Shown here: positions 1 through 7,799 of the stretch, piece after piece
How positions within the stretch are numbered: the first letter of the stretch is position 1
How the letters are laid out: the number at the start of each line of letters is the position of its first letter
Origin: Bacteroidales bacterium
Lineage (GTDB): Bacteria > Bacteroidota > Bacteroidia > Bacteroidales > VadinHA17
DNA: 44,433 nt
Reading direction: 5' to 3'
Assembly: GCA_017882305.1 (NCBI GenBank)
Contig: JADGPU010000016.1
Coordinates: 1 to 44,433, forward strand
Notes under the pieces: model-generated
The model's database searches: none
What the model was told of the DNA's origin: nothing
The model's input: only the letters and a program-made list of their open reading frames with translations
Made by a program: the position numbers and the translations under genes

Positions 1-488
1 GGAGCATGTTGAGCCCATCCATTGTATCCATCACCAAACTTTCCGATTACATTTTTGTATCCCAGATTTTTAAGCCGTGCTTCTGATTCAACGGCCAGTT
101 CCGGAATAATTTCTATTGTATATACGGAGTCGACTATTTCAGCAAGAACTGCTGCCTGATACCCTGAGCCTGTTCCTATCTCTAACGCTTTCTTTTTCTT
201 ATTTGGTTTGACAACGTCGGTCATATATGCCACAATATAAGGTTGAGAAATAGTCTGTCCGTAACCAATTGGGAGCGGGTAATCACCATAAGCATCTTTT
301 TGATAATCTGCAGGTACAAATAGATGACGGGGTACCTTTCTCATTGCCCTTAATAATTCATAATTGGTAATTCCTCTGTCAGAAATCTGATATTTCACCA
401 TATCATTCCTTGCTGAAACATATTTGTCAGCCTGAGGAAAAGAATATTTCAACATCATTAAGAAAATAAAAATCAAAATAATTCTCAC
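1..488 (-). CDS. pcm: Exported protein-L-isoaspartate O-methyltransferase, partial (3' end off the left edge)
   Basis: Predicted to methylate L-isoaspartyl residues in damaged proteins using S-adenosylmethionine. I translated it directly because the frame runs off the left edge without a stop. The GTG at 486-488 is preceded by GGAAATAAACGC, a plausible ribosome site, and starts a hydrophobic leader that ends near FPQADK, so the enzyme is probably exported. The family signature follows: RHLFVP, then YPLPIGYGQTISQPYIVAYM, then the SAM-binding ALEIGTGSGYQAAVLAE. An in-frame ATG near 453 is an alternative start but would shorten the leader. It is the last visible gene of a minus-strand group with the M50 peptidase and the PHP-like protein. 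The C-terminal part lies outside the window. Confidence 0.85.
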   Translation of the reverse strand, partial: MRIILIFIFLMMLKYSFPQADKYVSARNDMVKYQISDRGITNYELLRAMRKVPRHLFVPADYQKDAYGDYPLPIGYGQTISQPYIVAYMTDVVKPNKKKKALEIGTGSGYQAAVLAEIVDSVYTIEIIPELAVESEARLKNLGYKNVIGKFGDGYNGWAQHA

Positions 489-531
489 AACGCGTTTATT
501 TCCTGCAAGATAATAAATATTTATCTTAATT

Positions 532-1176
532 CTACCTGTATCCGACAAGGGAAAGAAATCCTTCACCGATAAATTGGATCGCCGGCCAGATAGGAAGAAA
601 ATTTATTTTAGTTACGAAGCTTCCTATAATTAATCCGAATAGAAGAAGGGAACCATATTTATATAATCCGTTATAGAGAACCGGAAACCTTTTAAACTGA
701 GACAGTAAAAGATGAGAACCGTCAAGGGGAGGCAGGGGAATGAGGTTAAAAATAAAAAGCCCCCAGTTTATATAAATAGCATAAATAAAAACTTCAGATA
801 AAGTATGCATGATGGGGGTTGTATGAATAGCAGCAGAAGATGACAGTAGAGAAAACAATATAGAGAGTACCATTGCAATCACTGCATTCGACAAGGGGCC
901 TGCTAATGCAATCTTAATAACATCTGTTTTAGGATTTCTGAGATTCTGCTCATTAAACTGAACGGGTTTAGCCCATCCGAATCCGACGAAAATTAACATT
1001 ATAAACCCAAGAGTGTCAATGTGTTTTAGTGGATTAAGAGTAACCCTTCCCTGGTCTTTTGAAGTCGAATCACCACACATATGAGCAACCAATGCATGAC
1101 AGTACTCATGCACAGTCAATCCAAGAATTATTCCTGGCAGGAATTTTAAAACACGTGCTAAATCAAAGCTTCCCAT
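532..1176 (-). CDS. Site-2-protease-like M50 metallopeptidase, membrane
   Basis: Short (214 aa) intramembrane zinc metallopeptidase of the M50/site-2 protease superfamily. The zinc motif HEYCH is at residues 23-27 in the first membrane segment. The second signature NLIPLPPLDG at 144-153 carries the third zinc ligand, Asp152. The intervening GWAKPV and ALAGPLSNAVIA motifs are also typical. About five membrane segments can be read and there is no PDZ domain, so this is the minimal S2P type rather than an RseP homologue. Its start overlaps the 3' end of the upstream exported hydrolase gene by 14 nt, which implies co-transcription and probably coupled translation. The physiological substrate cannot be read from the sequence. 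Confidence 0.87.
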   Translation of the reverse strand: MGSFDLARVLKFLPGIILGLTVHEYCHALVAHMCGDSTSKDQGRVTLNPLKHIDTLGFIMLIFVGFGWAKPVQFNEQNLRNPKTDVIKIALAGPLSNAVIAMVLSILFSLLSSSAAIHTTPIMHTLSEVFIYAIYINWGLFIFNLIPLPPLDGSHLLLSQFKRFPVLYNGLYKYGSLLLFGLIIGSFVTKINFLPIWPAIQFIGEGFLSLVGYR

Positions 1177-1969
1177 TCTGTCTTTTATTGACAGGCTGAT
1201 AAAAATCTGTCTGAGTCAGATGACATTTATTTATCATTTCAATGGCATAAGCTGCACCACTAAAATTAGAATCCTGATTGTTGGTTCCTACTGTGAATTT
1301 AACACCTGCGTTTTTTGCCCTGGTAATAAATCTGGCAGAAGGGATTCTGAATCTGTTGTTTATCTCTATAGCGATATTATTATTTTTTGCTGCTTTAATT
1401 ACCCTATCCATTCTTTCATCAGTCCAGAAAGAATCATATCTGTCTGCCATCTGTGCTGGTAAATAAGTTGGATTCACATACATATTTATTGGCTCTGTGC
1501 TCAATATTTTAACTATCGTATTAACAAGCCAATTCATAAATTCTTCCTCATTATCTATCCATGTTTCTTCCTTAATCCATATCCTGTTCCTTCTTCCTTT
1601 TGCATCGGTGAAAGTCATTGCATCAGTGAATACATAATCGAACTTACTTATTGATTCTTTTGAAAAATTATTCAGCCATTCCCGGCCTTCCGCCTGCATA
1701 CCAATTAAGAACTGCGGATAATTTTTTAGAGAATTAATGACAGAATCAATCTGACTGTCACTGTGAACAGGGAATCCGATGCCAACATTCGTGACAAGTC
1801 CATACCTGATATTTTCATTTTTGGATTTTATAACTGCATCTTCAATTGTAAAACCTCCTTTACAGTGAACATGAAGATCTGTGATAGGGAAAGGAAAAGG
1901 ACCGTTGTTCTGGCCGTTGCAAAATGCAAATGATAATAAACCCATGATTAATACTGCAATTCTTTTCAT
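1163..1969 (-). CDS. Exported PHP/amidohydrolase-like metal-dependent hydrolase
   Basis: A 268-aa protein starting with a clear signal peptide (MKRIAVLIMGLLSFAFCNGQ), followed by the metal-binding strand motif DLHVHCKGG at 31-39. Such an N-terminal HxH is typical of PHP and amidohydrolase-type TIM barrels. Later acidic and polar motifs (FTDAMTFTD, IEINNRFRIPS, FTVGTNNQDSN) fit further metal ligands at barrel strand ends. The substrate is unknown; phosphoesterase or amidohydrolase activity are both possible. It heads the minus-strand group with the M50 peptidase (14-nt overlap) and pcm. An upstream gap of about 130 bp separates it from the divergent DUF4105 gene. Confidence 0.65.
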   Translation of the reverse strand: MKRIAVLIMGLLSFAFCNGQNNGPFPFPITDLHVHCKGGFTIEDAVIKSKNENIRYGLVTNVGIGFPVHSDSQIDSVINSLKNYPQFLIGMQAEGREWLNNFSKESISKFDYVFTDAMTFTDAKGRRNRIWIKEETWIDNEEEFMNWLVNTIVKILSTEPINMYVNPTYLPAQMADRYDSFWTDERMDRVIKAAKNNNIAIEINNRFRIPSARFITRAKNAGVKFTVGTNNQDSNFSGAAYAIEMINKCHLTQTDFYQPVNKRQNGKL

Positions 1970-2100
1970 TTCGTTATATTTTTAATTGCTTAATAGTCAT
2001 TTATTTTTAAAGAAAAACAATTCTATTTCCCGACGGGTGTAAAGCTAACAAACTTTTATTTCTGATAAAAATCTCTTACGTTTACAAAAAGAGTAAAATC

Positions 2101-3279
2101 ATGAAGAAGATTTTTGTTTTCTGCTCCTTAATTTTACTGGCATACTCTCCCGGAGTTTTTTCTCAGGTATCTAACGACACTCTTGCCTATTTATTAACAT
2201 GCGGACCCGGGACCGAAACATATTCAATATATGGACATAGTGCCATAAGAGTTGTGATCCCTGAAAAACATACAGATATTGTTTATAATTGGGGGGTTTT
2301 CGATTTCAGTACTCCAAATTTTGCCTGGAAATTTGCCAAGGGCAGGTTGGATTATATGCTCATTGCAGTACCATTAAAGAGTTTTCTGCAGGATTATTTT
2401 TTTGAGCAGAGATATGTTTATTCTCAAAAAATCAATATTGATGCCAAAGAGACACATAACCTGATTGAGCTTATCAATGACAATCTAAAACCTGAAAATA
2501 TCAAATACAGGTATGATTTTTTCTACGATGATTGTTCAACTAGAATAAGGGATCTGATTGAAAAGTCCATTGGTGAAAAACTGAAATATCCTCCTCCTGA
2601 AACTGGCAGAATCCCTACTTTCAGGGAAATGGTTGCTAAATATCAGAATCCATACCCATGGTTAAAATTCGGGGTTGATCTGCTAATGGGCTCGACTACT
2701 GATAAGAGGGCCGTTTTCAGAGACAGAATGTTCCTTCCTATTGATATGAAGGATGAATTATCAAAATCAGTTATTCACAGATCCGACAAGATGATTCCCC
2801 TGCTTCAGAATCCCGAGATTTTACTTGATTTTGATGAACCTGTAATAAGACAAAAGTTTTTTACTGGTCCCCCGTTTATCTTTACTTTAGTAATAATAAT
2901 AATCCTGATTCTGGCTGCCCTGACAAAAAGCAGGAAGATTATCAGTTTAATCGATATTATTATCTATTCAGTTTTTTCAATACTTTCCGTGTTAATGATC
3001 TTCTTTAACTTTTTCACTTATCATCAGCAGACGAAATGGAACCTGAATATCATATGGCTGAATCCGTTTATTATAGTATGCCTGGTCATATTGATCCTGA
3101 ATAAAACCGGAACACTCTGGTTCAGGACGGTATTTTTTATCTCGGCTGGTTTTATTGTACTTCACTTTTTTTTACCTCAGGAATTCAACCTTACTTTTTC
3201 CCTTTTAGCAATATTATTATTAATAAGAAGTTCTGTACGATCTGGTTTTGACTGGAACCCATTATCTCTCTCTGTGTAA
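2101..3279 (+). CDS. DUF4105 (Lnb N-terminal domain-like) exported membrane protein
   Basis: Protein of 392 aa with a signal peptide ending near GVFSQ. A DUF4105/Lnb-type periplasmic domain follows: LLTCGPGTETYSIYGHSAIRV, then YNWGVFDFSTPNFAWKFAKG and the cysteine-containing YDFFYDDCSTRIRDLIE. The conserved His, Asp and Cys positions resemble a papain-like/NlpC-related fold, but activity is unproven. The C-terminal third (from about residue 258) has four to five hydrophobic segments. The last residues (LSLSV) and the stop codon lie inside a CTCTGTG-type dispersed repeat, so the natural C-terminus may have been replaced. A near-match to the phylum's -7 element, TACGTTTA, lies at 2077-2084, just upstream of the start. 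Confidence 0.8.
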   Translation: MKKIFVFCSLILLAYSPGVFSQVSNDTLAYLLTCGPGTETYSIYGHSAIRVVIPEKHTDIVYNWGVFDFSTPNFAWKFAKGRLDYMLIAVPLKSFLQDYFFEQRYVYSQKINIDAKETHNLIELINDNLKPENIKYRYDFFYDDCSTRIRDLIEKSIGEKLKYPPPETGRIPTFREMVAKYQNPYPWLKFGVDLLMGSTTDKRAVFRDRMFLPIDMKDELSKSVIHRSDKMIPLLQNPEILLDFDEPVIRQKFFTGPPFIFTLVIIIILILAALTKSRKIISLIDIIIYSVFSILSVLMIFFNFFTYHQQTKWNLNIIWLNPFIIVCLVILILNKTGTLWFRTVFFISAGFIVLHFFLPQEFNLTFSLLAILLLIRSSVRSGFDWNPLSLSV

Positions 3280-3370
3280 CTCTGTGCTTCTCTGTGTCAC
3301 TCTGTTTCAGTTCTTATTTTTTTGTTATATAGAGATCCACAGAGGTATCACAAAGAGCCACAGAGGAGAA
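3265..3370. repeat. CACAGAG-type dispersed repeat, copy A (inverted arms)
   Basis: The left arm (3265-3310) is built of CTCTGTG units and the right arm (3337-3370) of CACAGAG/CACAAAG units, so the arms form an imperfect inverted repeat around a T-rich centre. The left arm includes the TAA stop (3277-3279) of the DUF4105 gene. Related copies are at 20873-20952 and 25796-25838. Confidence 0.6.
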
Positions 3371-3450
3371 CATAGCCAAATGTTAAACCTTTAACTTATT
3401 TTTAACACTCCTTAACAAGAACTTAAAAATTATTGGAGTTCTTTTGTGTA

Positions 3451-3472
3451 CTGATTTTCCGAAAAAAATCAG
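3451..3472. promoter_or_regulatory. Inverted repeat upstream of moxR (possible operator)
   Basis: CTGATTTT (3451-3458) and AAAATCAG (3465-3472) are perfect 8-bp inverted arms around a 6-nt spacer, ending 25 bp before the putative -7 element of the Bat operon. No T-run follows, so an operator is more likely than a terminator. Confidence 0.35.
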
Positions 3473-3497
3473 GTATGGTTAATGATACTCAAATTAT

Positions 3498-3505
3498 TAT
3501 ATTTG
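3498..3505 (+). promoter_or_regulatory. Putative Bacteroidota -7 promoter element of the Bat operon
   Basis: TATATTTG matches TAnnTTTG exactly and ends 19 bp before the moxR start codon, giving a short leader. No good TTTG -33 box is visible at the expected distance, so support is partial. Confidence 0.4.
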
Positions 3506-3524
3506 CTACTTAAATTTTTAAACT

Positions 3525-4520
3525 ATGGAGCAAACTGCTGACATCAGGATTTTAAATGAAAAAATTGAAAAGGAAAGTTCCTTTGTCGACATTATCCGAA
3601 TGGAGATGAACAAGGTAATTATTGGGCAGAAGCACCTTACCGACAGTCTTATGATAGGTCTGCTTGCAAACGGGCACATTCTGCTCGAAGGAGTTCCGGG
3701 TCTTGCAAAAACACTTGCAATCAAATCACTTGCCTCGATAATTGATGCAAAATTCAGCAGGATACAATTCACTCCTGATCTTCTTCCTGCTGACCTTATC
3801 GGTACAATGATCTATAGTCAGAAGAAGGAGGAGTTTATAGTTAAAAAGGGACCTGTCTTCGCAAATTTTATTCTTGCAGATGAGATCAACAGGTCACCTG
3901 CAAAAGTTCAAAGTGCTTTGCTCGAAGCAATGCAGGAGAGACAGATCACAATCGGCGAGCATACTTATAAACTTGATGAACCATTTCTGGTTCTTGCTAC
4001 TCAGAACCCGATTGAACAGGAAGGAACATATCCTCTGCCTGAGGCACAAATCGACCGGTTTATGATGAAAGTTTTGATTGATTACCCGGCAATGGATGAA
4101 GAGAAGCTCATTATCAGAGAAAACCTGGCCAAGGATTTTCCGAAAGCGAACACTGTTCTGAAAACCGCTGATATTATAAGAGCCAGGAATATTGTCAGAG
4201 AAGTCTATATGGATGAAAAAATCGAAAATTATATTCTTAATATAGTCTTTGCAAGTCGAAATCCTGAAAAGTATGGTCTTCCTGCATTTAAAAATATGAT
4301 CTCATATGGAGCATCTCCAAGAGCTTCAATAAATCTTTCACTTGCAGCCAAAGCTTTTGCATTTATAAAAAGGAGGGGATATGTAATTCCTGAGGACATT
4401 AGAACAATATGTCATGATGTAATGCGTCACAGGATGGGTCTTACTTATGAAGCTGAAGCCGAAAATATTAATCAGGATCATATAATCTCCGAAATTCTTA
4501 ACGTTGTTGAAGTCCCATAG
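3525..4520 (+). CDS. MoxR-family AAA+ ATPase
   Basis: A 331-aa AAA+ ATPase of the MoxR type, presumed to remodel or activate partner proteins carrying VWA domains. Walker A is GVPGLAKT at 56-63 and Walker B is ILADE at 116-120. The sensor region ATQNPIEQEGTYPLPEAQID (about 158-177) is the typical MoxR signature. The C-terminal lid subdomain carries SYGASPRASINL. It is the first gene of the Bat operon, followed by DUF58 and the VWA proteins BatA and BatB, which is the usual MoxR-DUF58-VWA partnership. The ATG is preceded by a close -7 promoter element, which supports this start. Confidence 0.93.
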   Translation: MEQTADIRILNEKIEKESSFVDIIRMEMNKVIIGQKHLTDSLMIGLLANGHILLEGVPGLAKTLAIKSLASIIDAKFSRIQFTPDLLPADLIGTMIYSQKKEEFIVKKGPVFANFILADEINRSPAKVQSALLEAMQERQITIGEHTYKLDEPFLVLATQNPIEQEGTYPLPEAQIDRFMMKVLIDYPAMDEEKLIIRENLAKDFPKANTVLKTADIIRARNIVREVYMDEKIENYILNIVFASRNPEKYGLPAFKNMISYGASPRASINLSLAAKAFAFIKRRGYVIPEDIRTICHDVMRHRMGLTYEAEAENINQDHIISEILNVVEVP

Positions 4521-4530
4521 CAGATACTGT

Positions 4531-4935
4531 ATGAAAATCATAATACTATCCGCAGCACTGATATTAACCTGCATCTGCTCTTATAGTCAGAATCTTATTG
4601 GGTATAAGGGAAATGAAATCCTGAAGTATATGAAGGAGAATCGTCACGATATGAATAATAATAATGTTGTAAATAGTAAGTTTAGTTACCTGAAGTATTC
4701 TGATAATTCGGAGAACCAGACGATGTTGTTTTTTTTAAATCCCGATTCTGTCTGCAGAAGTGTGAGAATAATTTGTGACATAAACATGAAATCTCAAATG
4801 ATTAAAGAATGCGATTCTAAATATAAGAAAAGTGGTGAGAACAAATGGATAGACAAGCGGAAAGGGAAAGATTATCTTATTGAACTCATGGAAGGGAAAT
4901 GGTCGTGTGTTATATCTATTGAACCTGAAAAATAA
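4531..4935 (+). CDS. Small exported protein of unknown function inside the Bat operon
   Basis: I chose the ATG at 4531, which gives 134 aa beginning with a signal peptide (MKIIILSAALILTCICSYSQ). An upstream in-frame start at 4504 would overlap moxR and bury the leader. The mature part has about 115 residues with no family that I recognise. It begins NLIGYKGNEILKYMKEN and contains YLKYSD and MLFFLNPDSVC, which may form a small alpha/beta fold; three cysteines are present in the mature protein. It lies 10 bp after moxR and 11 bp before the DUF58 gene, so it is almost certainly co-transcribed. Placement between MoxR and DUF58 is unusual. Confidence 0.7.
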   Translation: MKIIILSAALILTCICSYSQNLIGYKGNEILKYMKENRHDMNNNNVVNSKFSYLKYSDNSENQTMLFFLNPDSVCRSVRIICDINMKSQMIKECDSKYKKSGENKWIDKRKGKDYLIELMEGKWSCVISIEPEK

Positions 4936-4946
4936 TTTGTTGTAAA

Positions 4947-5810
4947 GTGGAAGCAACTGAATTATTAAAAAAAGTCCGGAGAATTGAAATAAAGACCAGA
5001 GGGTTAAGCCGGCATATATTTGCCGGGGAATACCATAGTGCTTTTAAAGGACGTGGCATAGCCTTCAGCGAAGTAAGGGAATATCAGTATGGTGATGATA
5101 TTAGAAGTATAGACTGGAATGTGACTGCCCGCTTCAATCACCCATATGTCAAAGTATTTGAAGAGGAGAGGGAACTCACAGTAATGTTACTCATTGATGT
5201 AAGCGGCTCGGGAAATTTCGGAACAAAGGTCAGCTTTAAGAGAGATATAATGACTGAAGTAGCTGCTGTTCTTTCGTTCTCCGCGATATTTAATAATGAT
5301 AAGATAGGCGTTATCTTCTTTTCCGATAAGGTTGAAAAATTCATTCCCCCGCTAAAGGGAAGCAAACATATTCTCAGGATAATCAGGGAACTTCTCGACT
5401 TTACATCACAAAGCAAAAGAACAAACCTCGATGAACCATTACGCTTCCTTACAAATGCAATTAAAAAAAGATGTACAGCATTCATAATTTCCGATTTCAT
5501 CGTCCCGGAATTTGAAGAGGCCTTGAGAATTGCATCAAACAAGCATGATATTGTTGCCTTGAAAGTTTATGATCCTGTTGAGCAGGCGATACCTGACATC
5601 GGATTAATAAAAGTCTTTGATTCGGAAACAGCAGTAGAGAAATGGATAGATACATCATCAGGTGCTACAAGGAAAGCTTATGAAGAATGGTGGACAAACC
5701 ATATTGAAATCATCAAGAATATCTTTAAAAGATGTGGAGTGGATTCTGCAGAATTAAGGACAGATATGGATTATGTTAAACCACTCATAATGTTGTTCGA
5801 GAAAAGATAA
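4947..5810 (+). CDS. DUF58 domain protein (Bat operon)
   Basis: A 287-aa DUF58 protein starting at a GTG. The signature GRGIAFSEVREYQYGDDIRS continuing into IDWNVTAR lies around residues 36-63. A VWA-like segment starts at LLIDVSGSGNFGTK, which keeps the DxSxS metal-site pattern. Family members lie next to MoxR ATPases and are thought to work with them at the cytoplasmic membrane; biochemical function is not established. No signal peptide or membrane segment is visible, so it is probably cytoplasmic. Five bases separate it from the next gene, consistent with one transcript. Confidence 0.9.
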   Translation: MEATELLKKVRRIEIKTRGLSRHIFAGEYHSAFKGRGIAFSEVREYQYGDDIRSIDWNVTARFNHPYVKVFEEERELTVMLLIDVSGSGNFGTKVSFKRDIMTEVAAVLSFSAIFNNDKIGVIFFSDKVEKFIPPLKGSKHILRIIRELLDFTSQSKRTNLDEPLRFLTNAIKKRCTAFIISDFIVPEFEEALRIASNKHDIVALKVYDPVEQAIPDIGLIKVFDSETAVEKWIDTSSGATRKAYEEWWTNHIEIIKNIFKRCGVDSAELRTDMDYVKPLIMLFEKR

Positions 5811-5815
5811 AGATT

Positions 5816-6796
5816 ATGACGAAATTGATTATTTCAATATTTCTATTTATTTCTATTATATCTTCTTTATCTGGCCAGGATGTAAATATTAAATCTTCTT
5901 TTGATTCATCAAGAATTTATATAGGAGATCAGATAAAGTTTACAATTACTGTTGATAAACCATCCGACCTGAGACTTGCACTTCCAATTTTCAAAGATAC
6001 CCTGTGTAAAAATATTGAGATTATTTCAGGACCTCGGGTCGATAGCTCGACAATTAAGAACGGAAGGACCAAAATCGTACAAAAATATCTTATAACATCA
6101 TTTGATTCAGGACGTTATCAAGTCAGACCTGTTTTTGCTGAGACTAAAAATGAAGGTGGAATAAAAAGGTTTTACTCTGATTATTCCATGCTTAAAGTCA
6201 TGAGGGTTAAAATCACTCCACCTGATACTACTACAAAAATATTTGATATTATTAAGCCATACAAAGCACCTTTAACAGTTGGCGAAGTGCTTCCATGGCT
6301 TCTTATCATTACTTTGGCAGGTGTTATAGCCTGGACAGCATTAAGGTTTTTACGAAAACTTAAGAAATCCGAAACTCCGTCCGGAACTTTCATTACCGTG
6401 GAGCTGGCTCATGAGATCGCGTTCCGGGAACTGGAGAAGCTAAAAGGTGAAGGACTCTGGCAAAAGGGTGAAATAAAAAGATACTATACAATGCTGACTG
6501 AAATATTACGTCAGTATCTCGAAAACCGATTCAGTGTATTCTCCCTGGAATTAACCACTGCTGAGACACTTGAAGCTCTGGTTAAAAAAGGCTTTAAGAA
6601 AGACGGGGCGTACAATGAGCTTAAAGCAATACTGACTGGTGCTGATCTGGTAAAATTTGCGAAATATAATCCTGTACCTGTTGAGAATGAATCGCACTTT
6701 CAAAATTCATGGAATTTTGTGGTTGCAACCAAGGAGAATGAAATGGTCACTGGCCCGGTTGAAGTTAAAGTCAGCGAGAAGGAGGGTAATGTATGA
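5816..6796 (+). CDS. Exported membrane-anchored Bat operon protein (beta-sandwich ectodomain, one TM)
   Basis: A 326-aa protein with a signal peptide ending near LSGQ and an N-terminal periplasmic domain resembling the BatD-type beta-sandwich (IYIGDQIKFTITVDKPSD). One membrane segment follows (LPWLLIITLAGVIAWTALRF, about 161-180), then a basic, helical cytoplasmic tail with IKRYYTMLTEILRQYLENRF. The tail resembles the C-terminal region of BatD, which suggests a shared interaction. Genes of this layout commonly sit between DUF58 and BatA in Bacteroidota. The stop overlaps the BatA start by 4 bp, indicating translational coupling. I do not assign a symbol. Confidence 0.8.
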   Translation: MTKLIISIFLFISIISSLSGQDVNIKSSFDSSRIYIGDQIKFTITVDKPSDLRLALPIFKDTLCKNIEIISGPRVDSSTIKNGRTKIVQKYLITSFDSGRYQVRPVFAETKNEGGIKRFYSDYSMLKVMRVKITPPDTTTKIFDIIKPYKAPLTVGEVLPWLLIITLAGVIAWTALRFLRKLKKSETPSGTFITVELAHEIAFRELEKLKGEGLWQKGEIKRYYTMLTEILRQYLENRFSVFSLELTTAETLEALVKKGFKKDGAYNELKAILTGADLVKFAKYNPVPVENESHFQNSWNFVVATKENEMVTGPVEVKVSEKEGNV

Positions 6797-7785
6797 ACGG
6801 AATAACATTTGCCGAACCATTCTTCTTATATCTTCTGGTAGTAGTACCTGCGATTGTTGTATTTTATATAGTGAAGCAGCAAAAAGTAACAGCTTCTGTC
6901 AGAATGCCGGGGTTACAGTCTTTTGCTGAAGCCGGAACCACTTTCAGGCATTATCTGAGACATATTCTTTTCGCTTTTCGGACAATTGCAGTTACCCTTT
7001 TAATAATTGTACTTGCACGCCCCCAGAAAACTGATAAATTTCAGGATGTTTCAACTGAAGGTATTGATATTGTTCTTACTCAGGACATTTCTGGAAGTAT
7101 GCTTGCACGTGATTTCAAACCCGACAGGCTGGAGGCAGCTAAAAATATAGCAACTGAGTTTATTTCAGGAAGACCTTATGATAGGATCGGTCTTGTTGTT
7201 TTCAGTGGTGAATCTTTTACACAATGCCCGCTAACGACAGATCATGCCGTATTGATTAATCTTCTTCGCGAAATTCAGAGTGGAATGATTGAAGATGGAA
7301 CTGCAATAGGAATGGGACTTGCAACTGCTGTAAACAGGATAAAAGATTCTGAAGCAAAAAGTAAAGTGATAATTCTTCTGACTGACGGAGTAAACAACAA
7401 AGGAGAAATTGCACCTGCAACGGCAGCAGGTATTGCAAAGACTTTTGGAATACGGGTTTATACTATCGGAGTTGGTACACAGGGGACGGCACCATATCCT
7501 GTTCAGACACCTTATGGTATACAATATCAGGATATGCCTGTAGAAATTGATGAAGGTATTCTTCAGGAGATATCTCAAACAACAGGTGGCAAATATTTCA
7601 GGGCAACTGATAATGACTCGCTTGAGAAGATTTACAAAGAAATTGACAAGCTCGAAAAATCAAAAATTGATGTGAAGCAGTTCGCCAGAAAAGAAGAGAG
7701 ATATTTGATTCCTGCATTAATAGCTTTTTGTATGCTGGTATTTGAGATAGTTGCCAGAAATACAATATTCAAAAACCTTACTTAA
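6793..7785 (+). CDS. batA: BatA, VWA-domain membrane protein
   Basis: A 330-aa protein with two N-terminal membrane segments (about 9-27 and 58-76), a periplasmic von Willebrand A domain and a C-terminal membrane segment (about 308-324). The metal site starts with the DISGS motif at 98-102, within LTQDISGSMLARDFKPDRL, and continues with the threonine of LTTDH and the aspartate of LLTDGVNN. BatA is part of the Bacteroides aerotolerance system at the inner membrane, linked to oxygen or stress tolerance. It directly precedes the paralogue batB and overlaps the preceding gene by 4 bp. Confidence 0.93.
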   Translation: MNGITFAEPFFLYLLVVVPAIVVFYIVKQQKVTASVRMPGLQSFAEAGTTFRHYLRHILFAFRTIAVTLLIIVLARPQKTDKFQDVSTEGIDIVLTQDISGSMLARDFKPDRLEAAKNIATEFISGRPYDRIGLVVFSGESFTQCPLTTDHAVLINLLREIQSGMIEDGTAIGMGLATAVNRIKDSEAKSKVIILLTDGVNNKGEIAPATAAGIAKTFGIRVYTIGVGTQGTAPYPVQTPYGIQYQDMPVEIDEGILQEISQTTGGKYFRATDNDSLEKIYKEIDKLEKSKIDVKQFARKEERYLIPALIAFCMLVFEIVARNTIFKNLT

Positions 7786-7799
7786 AAACAGAACAGAAA

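Larger units (their letters stand above)
3280..3524. other. Intergenic region upstream of the Bat operon
   Basis: This 245-bp gap contains the rest of repeat copy A, an A+T-rich stretch, an 8-bp inverted repeat at 3451-3472 and a -7-like promoter element at 3498-3505. I see no gene or RNA gene in it. Confidence 0.6.

Noticed and set aside
1220..1466. Plus-strand ORFs opposite the PHP-like gene
   Set aside because: Shadows of a well-supported minus-strand gene with signal peptide and metal motif.
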